Below are positions 33,479-42,992 of a stretch of 64,000 bases of DNA, in pieces. The notes beneath the pieces are model-generated. The model searched no databases. It was not told the DNA's origin and saw only the letters and a program-made list of their open reading frames with translations. The stretch is taken from NCBI GenBank assembly GCA_020347565.1, contig CP070732.1, positions 1,535,508 through 1,599,507 of the forward strand. The letters are read 5' to 3'. This DNA is from Methanobacteriota archaeon (GTDB taxonomy: Archaea; Thermoplasmatota; Thermoplasmata; UBA10834). How positions within the stretch are numbered: the first letter of the stretch is position 1; each line of letters begins with the position of its first letter. The translations under genes were made by a program, and so were the position numbers.

Positions 33479-36364
33479 ATGGTTTATCCGGAAGGGATCG
33501 GGGACATGGCGCCGAGAAAGACGAAGACAAAATCTCCAGCGCCCGAGCACAGAGAAGAGGCTAAGGCTCCTGAGGACTTCAACAGGAGGCTGGAGCGAGC
33601 CGAAGCCCCAAGGGCTCGAAAGGCTGCGATGCTGCAGCTGAGGATGGGCAGGGTCGCCCACGTGCTTGGCTTAGCCTCCGGCCTGGCCCTCGCTGCGACG
33701 GCGGTCCTCGCGTATCTGCTCGAGAACTGGGAACTGCTTATAGACGCCCCAGAGTACGTCACTGTCCTGAAGTGGATTGTCCCTCTGATGGCTGGAGTCA
33801 TCGCCGCTTTGGTCGCGCTCGGCGTCAAATGGGAGCCATACTTCGCCGATAGACGAGAGCCGCATTTCGCTCTCAACGTCGCCGCCTTCATCGTGCCGGC
33901 GGTCTTCATCGCGCTGATCGCGCTCGACGAGATGGGCGAGGTCGCCCTGGGACGGCCCGATTGGCTGTACCCGGCGTCTCTTCTCGGAATAACGCTGACG
34001 ATGATATCACTCGCGCTCACATGGGAGGGCAGGGGCAGGAGAAAGGCCATCAGCATCGCCGCCGCGATGTTCCCGCCATCCCTCCTGGTGTTCCCCATGG
34101 TCTTTCACTTCGCACCGATCGACCTCGCGAGCATCCTGCCGATGGCATACCTTGGCAGCGCCGTCGCGGTGCAGCTGAGCGGTTCGATGCTGCACATTAT
34201 CGCCAGCTCGACCTCCATCCAAGAGCGGGAGGTGCTGAAGGCGAGCGACGGCAAGCTGAGGGAGCAGATAAAGGAGCTGGAGAGAAGGGCTGTTGCGCTC
34301 GATTACAGGGAGGAGGCCTTCAGGACGAAGGAGTCCGACCTCGAGGCCTACGAGAGACGGCTATCTGAGGAGCTGGAAGTCATCGACGACCGGAAGATGC
34401 ACATAGAGAAGATGGAGTCCGAGCTCGAGCTGCGCGCCCAGGATGCGAAGAGCGCCCGCCAGGAGCTGACCAAGAAGGAGGTCGAGATAGAGACGCAACT
34501 GGACACGCTACGGCTCAAGGAAACGGACACAGAAACACAGAAGCGCGAGGTCGACAAGCGTGTCAAGAGCGTGACCTCCAAGGAGATGAAGCTGGCGAAG
34601 AAGGGATCCGAGCTCGAGCAGAAGCTGCTCGAGGCCACGGCGAAGGAGCGCGACCTGAAGCGTCAGATTGCAGATATCGCGGAGGAGCGGAAGTCCTTCG
34701 AGTCTGTCAGGGCGGAGCTCGAAACGCTCCAGGCAGAGCTGGCGGAGAAGGAGAAGCAGCTTGCGAAGCGCGAAACGACCGTCGACGTGGGCATGCTGCA
34801 GAGCTTGGCCGCGAAGAAGGGAGCTGGCAAGGGCGATGAGGCGACAGCTGTCGAGAGTCTGCGGCAGCAGCTTCTCATCAGCAAGGAAGCCGTCGCCGAG
34901 AAGGAGATAGCTCTCAGGACGCGCGAGGAGGAGATCCGCAAGAAGGCGCAGAAAGCAGAGAGGCTGGTAGCCCGAGCGGACAAGCAGATGAACGATCTCG
35001 TCGAGAAGGAATCGCAGCTTCTAGAGCGGGAGAAGGAGATCGCGCAGACGGAGGCCGGCCTGCGGACCGCGATGGACAGCCTCGAGGCGCAGGGCGAGGA
35101 GATCCGCCTCACGAAGGAGGACGCGATGGAGGCGGAGAAGCAGTACGCTGCTCTCGCGAAGTCGCTGAGGGACAAGCTCGGGGAGGCCAACGAGCAGAAG
35201 GAGGAGCTCAGCAGGAAGCGCATGTCACTCGAGAGGCGCGAGGGCATCGTCAAGGAACTCGAGGCGCGTCTTAAGGCGGAGCACGAGCGCGCCAACGCGA
35301 AGGTCCGTGAGCTCATAGCCAAGGACAAGTCGCTCAACGCAAAGGAGACAGAGCTGGGGCTCAAGCTGGCCGAGCTGAAGTCCAAGGAGCGCAGCCTGTT
35401 CAAGAGCGTGACGGATTTCGATAGCGCACGGTCAGGCGTCGTGGAGGCGGACGCCGAAGGGATGAAGGCGCTTGACGTTAGAGAGCGTCGGCTCAAGGAT
35501 AAGGAGCGGGAGATGAAGGCTCGGCTGTACCAGCGTGAGAAAGAGCTGGAGAAGCGCGAGCGGGCGCTGCAGACGCAGCTGAAGAAGGACATCGACGATC
35601 TCGGAGCGGAAGTCGAGACGGAGTACGCCGACAAGAAGGTGAAGACTGGCATCGAGCGCCTGGACGACCTGCTGCTCGGCGGCATGCCCTTCGCTGCGAA
35701 CGTACTCTACGTCGGCCCGCCGTTCATAGGCAAGGAGACGGCGACGATGTTGTTCGTCGCCGAGGGGCTCAAGAAGGGCGTGCCCGCGGTCATCGTGACG
35801 ACCTCTCACCCGCCGGTGGAGGTCGCGAGGATGATGGCGCCGATAATGCCGACGTTCGTCGAGTTCGAGCAGCTTGGACTCGTACGATGGATCGACGCCA
35901 CGGGCTCTCCGGATGAGTCGCGCAGCGGCGACGGGACCGGGAACGTGACGAAGGTCGACGGGCCGGACGACTACAAGGGCATAGGCTCAGCGATGGACGA
36001 CATCGCATCGTCCCTGAGCGGCGATGGCCACCCCTACTTCAGGGTCGTCTATCTGTCGCTATCGATGAGCGTTCCCGAAGCGGACAACAAGGCGGCGTAC
36101 AGGTTCGTGCAGGCCTTCGCCACCAGGGTGAGGCAGTCAAACGCCGTCGGCGTGTACACGCTCGAGAAGGGCATGCACTCAGAACAGCAGATAGAGTCGA
36201 TCCAGCATCAGATGACCGGCGCGGTGGAGTTCAAGACCGACAAGAAGAAGACTCTGCTCTCCGTCCAGGGCATATGCGACGCCCAAACGCGTGACTGGGT
36301 GGAGTACAGGCACACGAACAAGTCGCTGACGATAGGAGCATTTTCGCTCGAGCGGATAAGATAG
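33479..36364 (+). CDS. membrane-anchored coiled-coil protein with degenerate KaiC/RecA-like domain
   Basis: 961 residues in three parts. Residues 55-235 hold about six membrane helices (for example GLASGLALAATAVLAYLL and WIVPLMAGVIAALVALGV). Residues about 240-705 are one long, highly charged coiled coil with repeating heptads (such as ELEKRERALQTQLKK). Residues about 715-961 resemble a KaiC/RadA ATPase: VKTGIERLDDLLLGGMPF, then a Walker A-like GPPFIGKET (G746-K752), in which the usual T/S after GK is Glu. The Walker B strand (FRVVYLSLS) lacks its Asp. It may be an SMC-like or receptor-like scaffold tied to the membrane; function unknown. ATG 33506 is an alternative start. A GTTTAAGTATCC TATA region lies at about 33425-33436. 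Confidence 0.85.
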   Translation: MVYPEGIGDMAPRKTKTKSPAPEHREEAKAPEDFNRRLERAEAPRARKAAMLQLRMGRVAHVLGLASGLALAATAVLAYLLENWELLIDAPEYVTVLKWIVPLMAGVIAALVALGVKWEPYFADRREPHFALNVAAFIVPAVFIALIALDEMGEVALGRPDWLYPASLLGITLTMISLALTWEGRGRRKAISIAAAMFPPSLLVFPMVFHFAPIDLASILPMAYLGSAVAVQLSGSMLHIIASSTSIQEREVLKASDGKLREQIKELERRAVALDYREEAFRTKESDLEAYERRLSEELEVIDDRKMHIEKMESELELRAQDAKSARQELTKKEVEIETQLDTLRLKETDTETQKREVDKRVKSVTSKEMKLAKKGSELEQKLLEATAKERDLKRQIADIAEERKSFESVRAELETLQAELAEKEKQLAKRETTVDVGMLQSLAAKKGAGKGDEATAVESLRQQLLISKEAVAEKEIALRTREEEIRKKAQKAERLVARADKQMNDLVEKESQLLEREKEIAQTEAGLRTAMDSLEAQGEEIRLTKEDAMEAEKQYAALAKSLRDKLGEANEQKEELSRKRMSLERREGIVKELEARLKAEHERANAKVRELIAKDKSLNAKETELGLKLAELKSKERSLFKSVTDFDSARSGVVEADAEGMKALDVRERRLKDKEREMKARLYQREKELEKRERALQTQLKKDIDDLGAEVETEYADKKVKTGIERLDDLLLGGMPFAANVLYVGPPFIGKETATMLFVAEGLKKGVPAVIVTTSHPPVEVARMMAPIMPTFVEFEQLGLVRWIDATGSPDESRSGDGTGNVTKVDGPDDYKGIGSAMDDIASSLSGDGHPYFRVVYLSLSMSVPEADNKAAYRFVQAFATRVRQSNAVGVYTLEKGMHSEQQIESIQHQMTGAVEFKTDKKKTLLSVQGICDAQTRDWVEYRHTNKSLTIGAFSLERIR

Positions 36365-36422
36365 TGAAATAGGTCGCGGCAAATCGGATATCCCGCTTCT
36401 GCGAAGCGGCAGGAGGCGCTGC

Positions 36423-37400
36423 GTGCCCTCAGCGATCTACGACACGGGAAACGGCATCGTTCTGAAAGCGGACGACGTGAGGTATCGGCTCGATCCGCCG
36501 CGCCCTGTAGCCAATGACCGGAACGTCGTGTCGCACGCGCACTCGGACCACGCTCCGCTCCGCTTCCGCGACGTCCCGATTCTGTGTTCGGATGCTACGT
36601 ACGACCTTCTCCGATTGCGCCGGAAGGGCCTGCGCCGGACCAGCTGCGACAATGTAGAGTTGCTGGATGCGGGGCACATCCCTGGGTCCAGGATGATCGC
36701 CTTGGAGTGCTGCGATATCAGGATGCTGTACACCGGCGACTTCTGTACGAGGAGAAAGAACCACCTGAGCCCCGCAAGACCGGCGCCGTGCGACGTGCTC
36801 GTCACGGAGACGACTTACGGCAAGGAGGGCTACGAGTTCCCCGACCACGAGGAAACCGTGGGTGCCATCTCTGATTGGGTGGATTCCAACCTCGCGTCAG
36901 ACCGAAGCGTCGTGCTGCTCGCTTATCCTCTGGGCAAAGCCCAGGAGCTGGCGTACGAGCTGGGCGGCAGGCCGGTCAGGGTGCAAAGGGGCATAGGTGA
37001 CAACCACCGTGTGCTTCGCGCGCACGGGTTCACACTGCCGACGGAAGGCCTCGGGAACGCTCTGCCGACGCAGCCAGTCGTCTACATCACATCCGGGCTC
37101 GGGAGGGAGTCGGCCCGTGTCGACAGGCTGGTCAAGGACGGCGCGAAGACGGCGTCTTTCTCGGGGTGGTCCGCGAACGGTTCCGGCTGGCGGCCAGCGC
37201 ACCGAACGGACGAGGAGTTCCCGCTCTCGGACCACTGCGACTACAACGAACTCATGGAGTTCGTAAGGCTTTGTGGTCCGGAGCGCGTGCTCGCGACGCA
37301 TGGCTTCGCCCGCGAGTTCTCCGAGTCCGTGAAGAACGAGCTTGGGATCGACGCGGGCCCGCTGCAGAGAGGTCAAAGCGTTCTCGGCTCATTTGTCTGA
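36423..37400 (+). CDS. metallo-beta-lactamase-fold exonuclease, mRNA 3'-end processing factor family
   Basis: 325 residues. The zinc motif HAHSDH (H38, H40, D42, H43) is followed by DAGHIPGS, YTGDF and the C-terminal SDHCDYNELMEF and ATHGF. This is the beta-CASP-like arrangement of COG1236, related to CPSF73 and Artemis, acting on RNA or DNA ends. The start is GTG 36423, preceded by AGGAGG at 7 nt. It lies 58 nt after the membrane coiled-coil gene and convergent with cbf5. Confidence 0.86.
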   Translation: MPSAIYDTGNGIVLKADDVRYRLDPPRPVANDRNVVSHAHSDHAPLRFRDVPILCSDATYDLLRLRRKGLRRTSCDNVELLDAGHIPGSRMIALECCDIRMLYTGDFCTRRKNHLSPARPAPCDVLVTETTYGKEGYEFPDHEETVGAISDWVDSNLASDRSVVLLAYPLGKAQELAYELGGRPVRVQRGIGDNHRVLRAHGFTLPTEGLGNALPTQPVVYITSGLGRESARVDRLVKDGAKTASFSGWSANGSGWRPAHRTDEEFPLSDHCDYNELMEFVRLCGPERVLATHGFAREFSESVKNELGIDAGPLQRGQSVLGSFV

Positions 37401-37402
37401 GC

Positions 37403-38362
37403 CTACCGGCTGGTCCAGCCCTTGTCGTAGGTCCCCGTGGGCATGAAGACCCTGGTCGTCTTGGCGGCGATGCCTTCGGATCGCGCGACGATTTCCTGCG
37501 TGTCCATGAGGGCCTTCCCGAGGCCGACGCCCTCTCCGCTCAACGAACGTATCGCCACCACGTCGTCCTTCTCGATGTCGTCGTTCAGAGACACGATCCC
37601 GGGTATCGCGAGGTCAGCACCGTGACATACCGCGTCAACGGCGGAGTCCTTAATCTCCACCGTCTTCATGTGTTCGAGGACCGTCTCCATCGGGTGGAGC
37701 ATCTTCCGCAGCGCGTCGCTCTCGCCGCCTCGATGATAGTGGAGGGCGTCCTTGAGGTCGTGCAGCGTGACGGCGCTGGCCTCTGTCATCGTCGCCGCCC
37801 TGGTTCGTCTCAGGTCCTGCAGGTGTGCTCCTATACCGAGCGCATCGCCGATGTCCACGCACAGGCTCCGTATGTATGTCCCGGCATCGCAGTCCACCCT
37901 GAACAACACGTTCCTGTCGGAGACCTCCGTGAGCTCAAGCGAATGTACGATCCTCGTCCGAGGAGCGCGCCGCACCGCGGACCTCACGGGCGGAGTCTGG
38001 ATGACTTCCCCGACGAACTCCCCGAATACCTCCTTCAGCCTCTTGCCGTCGACATCGCCGTGCATCTTCATCACGCCGACATATTCCTTCGTGCCGTGGT
38101 GAAGCGAATCCATTGCACGGACGGAAATCCCGACGCCGATCGGCAGCACGCCCGTCGCCCTCGGGTCGAGCGTCCCCCCGTGCGCGGCCTTGGCGGCGTC
38201 CAGCATGTCCCGCACCCAACTCGTTACCTGGTGCGAGGTCGGTCCCATGGGCTTGTCGAGAACGACGACGCCGTCCTTCAGCAGATCGTCGACGGTGCGC
38301 GCGCTGGGCGAGCGTCCCTCGTCTGGCTCACGCCTGACCTTCGCCTTCTGGACCTTCATCAT
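37403..38362 (-). CDS. cbf5: tRNA/rRNA pseudouridine synthase Cbf5
   Basis: 319 residues. The TruB-type catalytic region GGTLDPRATGVL holds the nucleophile D66, and a C-terminal PUA domain (about 235-310) has DSAVDAVCHGADLAIPGI. In archaea it is the catalytic subunit of H/ACA RNPs and also makes Psi55 in tRNA. The start overlaps the end of cmk by 35 nt; no later start is in a good position. It is the last gene of the ribosomal-protein run. Confidence 0.95.
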   Translation of the reverse strand: MMKVQKAKVRREPDEGRSPSARTVDDLLKDGVVVLDKPMGPTSHQVTSWVRDMLDAAKAAHGGTLDPRATGVLPIGVGISVRAMDSLHHGTKEYVGVMKMHGDVDGKRLKEVFGEFVGEVIQTPPVRSAVRRAPRTRIVHSLELTEVSDRNVLFRVDCDAGTYIRSLCVDIGDALGIGAHLQDLRRTRAATMTEASAVTLHDLKDALHYHRGGESDALRKMLHPMETVLEHMKTVEIKDSAVDAVCHGADLAIPGIVSLNDDIEKDDVVAIRSLSGEGVGLGKALMDTQEIVARSEGIAAKTTRVFMPTGTYDKGWTSR

Positions 38363-38894
38363 CCAACCTCTTGCGGACCTCGTCGACGATAGCGTCCGCG
38401 ACCTCTTCGGCCGACCTGCCCGACGAGTCTATCCACAGGTCGTAGATCATCTTGTTGGAGACGTCGATGCCGTAGTAGGCGATGTACCGCTTGTTCTCCG
38501 ACCGTTCCCGGACACGTATCTCCCTCTGCACCTGGTCGACCGGCTTGTTCTCGCGCTTCGCTATCCTAAGGCAGCGCACATCCTCCGCGGCGTCGACATT
38601 GACGGTGAACGCTTCGATGTCGCCCCGCCGCATGAGCGCGCCGGCGAGTCTCCCCTCGATGACGATGTCGTCTTCACCTCGCGCGATGGCAATCATCCTG
38701 GAGTCCAGTTCCTTGTCGATGGTCTCGTCCTCCTCCGCGTATCTCCCGAAGGTGTCCAGGGAGACCTTGCGCTCCTCGGCCATCTGCCTGAATACCTGCC
38801 CAACGAGCACCAGCTTGTACCCCAGGCGGTTCGCTACGATCTCGCTCACCGTCGTCTTGCCACTCCCTGGGGGCCCGGACACCGCTATCCTCAT
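38328..38894 (-). CDS. cmk: cytidylate kinase (archaeal CMP kinase)
   Basis: 188 residues. The P-loop GPPGSGKTT is at residues 7-15, with VIEGRLAG and REIRVRERSENKRY as CMP-kinase lid and substrate regions. It phosphorylates CMP and dCMP. Location between the EMC3-like gene and cbf5 is common in archaea. It starts 5 nt after the upstream stop. Confidence 0.93.
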   Translation of the reverse strand: MRIAVSGPPGSGKTTVSEIVANRLGYKLVLVGQVFRQMAEERKVSLDTFGRYAEEDETIDKELDSRMIAIARGEDDIVIEGRLAGALMRRGDIEAFTVNVDAAEDVRCLRIAKRENKPVDQVQREIRVRERSENKRYIAYYGIDVSNKMIYDLWIDSSGRSAEEVADAIVDEVRKRLDDEGPEGEGQA

Positions 38895-38899
38895 CAGCG

Positions 38900-39595
38900 T
38901 CACCCCTCGGCGCCGGCCTCTTTCGAGCCGTCGCCCGACCGGCGATTGAGGTCGTGCAGTTTCCGGCTGAAGCTGTAGTACTTGAGTACCCTCTGCAGGA
39001 TCTGCCCGAAGGGTAGCGTCACCAGGGAATACAGCAACACCCAGTTGGGAAGCAAGTTCGAATGTCTCATATTTGCGTTGAACTCCCACGGTACCGAGAA
39101 CACCGTCGACGACAGGTCGAGGTAGACGAAGTTGGCGAGCCACGCGAAGATCGGTATGATGACTATCATCGTCACCGGCATCAGCTTGAACTGTGCCTGC
39201 GTTGACTTCAGCGACTGCGCGGTCATCTGCGGCTGCAGCTCCGTCAGTTTCTTGAGCTTGTACGTGTTGTTGCTCGACCTGGCCTCCCTCATCTCCTTCT
39301 GGAAGGCAGACATGATCCTCTGGTTGCGCGCCATCGATATCCAGTCTATGAACAGGTGGCGCACGGACACGCTGAATAGCGTCATGATAAGACCGGTGCA
39401 CGCGAGGGTGATGACGGGGTACCCGCCGTCGAAGCCCACGAGCGGCATGAGCGCCACACCGACGGCCTTGCCCAGTCCCTGCCTTATGTCGTTGTCGAAC
39501 AGGACGAACAGTGCGACCATGAACGCCAGCAGCATGATCAGCTGGTTTCCGAACCCCGGCTTACCTCCTCCTTGCCCGGTGCTGGCCAAGCTCAT
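38900..39595 (-). CDS. EMC3/TMCO1-family membrane insertase (DUF106)
   Basis: 231 residues with three core membrane helices (about 18-36, 60-82, 140-160) and a cytoplasmic coiled coil between (MARNQRIMSAFQKEMREARS). It belongs to the archaeal DUF106 group, related to YidC, Get1 and eukaryotic EMC3, which insert membrane proteins. The start overlaps the secY stop by ATGA, in keeping with a joint role at the translocon. Confidence 0.92.
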   Translation of the reverse strand: MSLASTGQGGGKPGFGNQLIMLLAFMVALFVLFDNDIRQGLGKAVGVALMPLVGFDGGYPVITLACTGLIMTLFSVSVRHLFIDWISMARNQRIMSAFQKEMREARSSNNTYKLKKLTELQPQMTAQSLKSTQAQFKLMPVTMIVIIPIFAWLANFVYLDLSSTVFSVPWEFNANMRHSNLLPNWVLLYSLVTLPFGQILQRVLKYYSFSRKLHDLNRRSGDGSKEAGAEG

Positions 39596-41178
39596 TCGCC
39601 TCCGAAGAACCCTCTGAGTACGGGATGCATCTCCATCATCTGCTCTCGCCCGATGGCGTCATACAGTTGTATCATGATGCCTACGGCTAGCAACACCCCC
39701 GTCCCTGAGGCGTTTCCCACCGTTCCTATCAGGTCGGCCCCTGCGGCGAGCGCGCCGACGACCGCTCCTGATATGATCGTGACGACAGGGATATACCGCT
39801 CCAGCACCCGTTTGAGTACCCTGGGGTCCCGCCTGAACCCTGGTACCTGCATCCCGCTCGATTCGATCTGGGACGCCACGGCCTCGGGGCCCATGTTCGT
39901 CGTCTCGATCCAGAACTTGGCGAACAGTATCGAGCCTATGACCATTACGCTGAAGTAGACGATGACGTGGATGCCTATCTGCATGCGCGACTTGAAGTCG
40001 CCTATGCCGCCGATATACGAATTATGATACTCCGGACTGAGCAGCGGCAACAGCCAATCACCCACGCCGTTGACGGTCGACAGGTAGTAGGCGAGCCCTC
40101 CGGCTGGGACGGTGTTTCCCTCCGCATAGTATCCCACCATCCAGTTATCGCCCAGCAAGGGCATGTTGACGAACGATGGGTGGCTGGCGAACAGCATCGA
40201 GAACATGCTGACGTTGGCCAGCAGCGCCGCCATGAGTATGACGGGGATGTTCGACGCGTAGATGAGCTTGATCGGGTATCGGCCCCTAGCGCCCCTCGCG
40301 CCTCCGTGCGCCAGCGGCAGCTCTATCCTGCTCGATTCGGTGTACGCAACGAATAGGAATATGATTATCGTGCCTATGAGCGCTACCATCGGGTTCGGCT
40401 GCGCCAGGAATATCTGCTCGTATCCGTTGCTGGACAGCTCGGGCGCGGACATGTGGTGGAATATGTATATCGTCTTCGGTATCGTCCCCGCGGGCGGGTT
40501 GGACAGGCTCATCGCCGCAGAGGGCGAAGCGGGGTGCCAGTTGAGCGACCCGGTGAATATCTGCTGCGACACGCCCGCGGCGATGAACAGCGATATGCCG
40601 CTTCCTATGCCCCATTTCGAGACCACCTCGTCCATAAGGAACACGAGATATGAGCCGACAATCAGCTGCAGCACTATGAAAGTCCGTGCCAGGGACAGCC
40701 CGCTCCCTGGCCAGAGCGAGTCCGAGATGTCTATGAACTTCGAGGACGGCTCCATGAAGCCGTACACCTGCGGCGCGGCCTCGACGACTATCATGACGAG
40801 CACGAGCAGTTTCTGGGTGCTCTGGTAAATCGCCTTGTCCTCAGCGTTCTTCAGGTCGAGTTTGATGATCTTCGCGCCGGTGAAGAGCTGCATGATGATG
40901 GAGCCCGTGACGATGGGGCCTATGCCCAGGTGCATCAGCGAGAACTGGGCGCCTGCGAGGATCGCCCTGTACTGCGCGAACAGGTCTATCCTCTGCTCCG
41001 CGTCAAGACCGTATATGACCACGTTCGTCATGGCGAAGTAGAGTACGAGGATCAGGATGACCCAGGACATCTTCGTCCTGAAGTGGACGTGTCCTTCGGG
41101 CTTCGTGACCGCGGGCAGCCTGTCTGTGACGGGCTTGAGCTTGTACAACAGACTCTTCTTCTTCTCCCCCTCGGCCAT
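39592..41178 (-). CDS. secY: preprotein translocase subunit SecY
   Basis: 528 residues with ten membrane helices. LMHLGIGPIVTGSIIMQLF, SKWGIGSGISLFIAAGV and the C-terminal GTGVLLAVGIMIQLYD are conserved SecY segments. It forms the channel with SecE and SecG. Slightly longer than bacterial SecY because of extended loops (residues about 215-270, 365-400), as in other euryarchaea. An 81-nt gap separates it from L15. Confidence 0.97.
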   Translation of the reverse strand: MAEGEKKKSLLYKLKPVTDRLPAVTKPEGHVHFRTKMSWVILILVLYFAMTNVVIYGLDAEQRIDLFAQYRAILAGAQFSLMHLGIGPIVTGSIIMQLFTGAKIIKLDLKNAEDKAIYQSTQKLLVLVMIVVEAAPQVYGFMEPSSKFIDISDSLWPGSGLSLARTFIVLQLIVGSYLVFLMDEVVSKWGIGSGISLFIAAGVSQQIFTGSLNWHPASPSAAMSLSNPPAGTIPKTIYIFHHMSAPELSSNGYEQIFLAQPNPMVALIGTIIIFLFVAYTESSRIELPLAHGGARGARGRYPIKLIYASNIPVILMAALLANVSMFSMLFASHPSFVNMPLLGDNWMVGYYAEGNTVPAGGLAYYLSTVNGVGDWLLPLLSPEYHNSYIGGIGDFKSRMQIGIHVIVYFSVMVIGSILFAKFWIETTNMGPEAVASQIESSGMQVPGFRRDPRVLKRVLERYIPVVTIISGAVVGALAAGADLIGTVGNASGTGVLLAVGIMIQLYDAIGREQMMEMHPVLRGFFGGE

Positions 41179-41259
41179 CAGATATCCTTCCTATCGTCCG
41201 GTCATTCGTTCGCCAGTCTTCGTTCGTCCCTGTCTTCGCGATCCCATGCGGACGTCCCA

Positions 41260-41685
41260 TCACTCCTCGAGCAGCTTTCCGCCTGCGCCCTCGAGTTTCT
41301 CCTTGGCCTTCGCCGACGTCTCTGCCACGCGGACGGCGACCGCGGTACCTATCCTGCCGGAGCCAAGCAGCTTGTCTATGCCGAGCCTGGTAAGGTCGAC
41401 AGTCCACACGCCGCCCTTCTCCTCCGCGAAACCGTCCTCGGCCAGTGCCGGCAAGGACTGCTCGAGGTCGGACAGGTTGATCGTTATCTTGTCGGCGACA
41501 ACGGACTGCGGCCTCTTGAAGCCGTGGCGGCCAAAATGCATGGGGGAGTACTTAACCGTAGCCATCCACTTGTGCTTGTGCAGGCCAGCGTTCCCCCTGC
41601 CGCCTCTGAGGCCCGCGCCTCTTCCGGCCTTCTTGCCGCGGCCATGGGTTCTGCTGCCCATGAACTTGCGCGTTCTGCTAACCAT
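41260..41685 (-). CDS. rpl15: ribosomal protein L15 (uL15)
   Basis: 141 residues. The basic glycine-rich N-terminus (SRTHGRGKKAGRGAGLRGG) threads into the large subunit, and GRHGFKRPQ is the archaeal/eukaryotic signature. Follows L30 by 4 nt in the run, as in other archaea. Confidence 0.96.
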   Translation of the reverse strand: MVSRTRKFMGSRTHGRGKKAGRGAGLRGGRGNAGLHKHKWMATVKYSPMHFGRHGFKRPQSVVADKITINLSDLEQSLPALAEDGFAEEKGGVWTVDLTRLGIDKLLGSGRIGTAVAVRVAETSAKAKEKLEGAGGKLLEE

Positions 41686-41689
41686 GTTG

Positions 41690-42175
41690 TCACGCCTCCT
41701 CCGAGTCCTTCAGCATCCTCTGCAACAGCCGCTCGATCTCTGCGCCCCGGTAGCCCACGGCGCCGCCGACCGAGTACGGCCTCTTGACTTTCGAATAGCC
41801 CTGCCTGGGAGGGTGCAGCCTCATCACGGGCTTCAGCCCCCTGACGTCCGTCATCCTCGCCTCGGCCTTCTCTATGGCCTGAGCGAGCTGCGAGACAGAC
41901 GCGAAGGACGAGTTGCCCTTGACGTACGAGTCGGTCAGCTTCGCACCGCCCGAGACCTCCCCCCTCTCCTTCAGCAGGTTGGCGATGGTCTCCTTGTTGA
42001 CCTCTCCCCAGGTGACGTAGTCCTTGACAACCTGGAGCATGCCTTTGGTCGTCGCGTTGTGCGGGAGTAGCACGCAGTGGTTCGGCCTTGTGAGCCTCAG
42101 CATCTCCATTGTCTCGACCGCGTCGCGCCGTATCTTGGCATGTCCGCGCACCCTGACGACTGCCACAGCCGACAC
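41690..42175 (-). CDS. rpl30: ribosomal protein L30 (uL30)
   Basis: 161 residues, with the archaeal/eukaryotic L7-type extension. VVRVRGHAKIRRDAVETMEM and LRLTRPNHCVLLP are the conserved N-terminal part; the C-terminus contains LHPPRQGYSKVKRPYSVGG. Starts 1 nt after the S5 stop. Confidence 0.96.
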   Translation of the reverse strand: MSAVAVVRVRGHAKIRRDAVETMEMLRLTRPNHCVLLPHNATTKGMLQVVKDYVTWGEVNKETIANLLKERGEVSGGAKLTDSYVKGNSSFASVSQLAQAIEKAEARMTDVRGLKPVMRLHPPRQGYSKVKRPYSVGGAVGYRGAEIERLLQRMLKDSEEA

Positions 42176-42176
42176 T

Positions 42177-42992
42177 TCACTCGCCCTCCTTCTTCTGCTC
42201 CGCTGCCTCCGGCGCCGGCCCTGGCGCCGGCTCGGGATCGGCCTCGGGTTCCTCGTCGGCGGCGGGCGCCACCTCCGACGCCTCCGCCTTCTCTTTCCCT
42301 TCGCCCTCCTCGGCGGACTCCTCGACGACTATCGGTGGAGCGACCTGTATTCTGACGGGCCCGCTGACGATCTTCAACCTCTCCTTTTGCTCCTCTGTCA
42401 CCCTCATCTGCGATGTGAGCCTGAGCGCCTCGAACGTCGCGACGGAATAGTTTATCGTGGTCTTCGTGTGGCCCTTGGTGAAGCCCCACGCGTCCTCGAT
42501 GCCCGCCATCTTCAGCACGCTCTTGGCGATGTCGCCTATCGCAAGGCCCGTGCCCCTCGGCGCGGGCTTGAGCTTCACGACGACCGAGCCAGAGTGTCCC
42601 TCCAGATCGAAAGGGAGCGAGTGCGGCGTAAGGCATCCGCACTCCCACGAGCCGCAGCCGCGCTTGACCTCGATGATGTTCAGCTTGGCGACGTCTATGG
42701 CTGCCCTTATCCCGGGGCCGACCTCCTTGCTCTTGAGCCTTCCGAGTCCGACGAATCCGTCCTGGTTGCCCACAACGACCGTTATTGCGAACTTGACTCT
42801 CCTGCCAGAATCAGTCATCCTCTGGACCATGTTGACGTCCAGCACCTCGTCCGCAAGCTCCGGGAGCAGTATGTCCACAATCTGCGGCTCCCTGAGCGGC
42901 AGCCCGGTACTCAGCGCCTCGCTCATGGTTGTGACCTTCCCGTCGACGACGAGCTTGCCCAGCCTCGTCTTGGGCGTCCAATCCGAAGACAT
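42177..42992 (-). CDS. rps5: ribosomal protein S5 (uS5) with acidic tail
   Basis: 271 residues. Core S5 (1-205) includes [20 protein letters not shown] and [12 protein letters not shown]. The last ~65 residues are a low-complexity Glu/Ala/Pro tail not usual for the family. Its start overlaps the L18 stop by one base (TGATG). Confidence 0.96.
   Translation of the reverse strand: MSSDWTPKTRLGKLVVDGKVTTMSEALSTGLPLREPQIVDILLPELADEVLDVNMVQRMTDSGRRVKFAITVVVGNQDGFVGLGRLKSKEVGPGIRAAIDVAKLNIIEVKRGCGSWECGCLTPHSLPFDLEGHSGSVVVKLKPAPRGTGLAIGDIAKSVLKMAGIEDAWGFTKGHTKTTINYSVATFEALRLTSQMRVTEEQKERLKIVSGPVRIQVAPPIVVEESAEEGEGKEKAEASEVAPAADEEPEADPEPAPGPAPEAAEQKKEGE

Noticed and set aside
34663-35685. 340-codon Ser/Arg-rich ORF opposite the coiled-coil gene
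   Set aside because: It is the antisense shadow of Lys/Glu codons in a GC-rich coiled coil; serine/arginine monotony and no domain.
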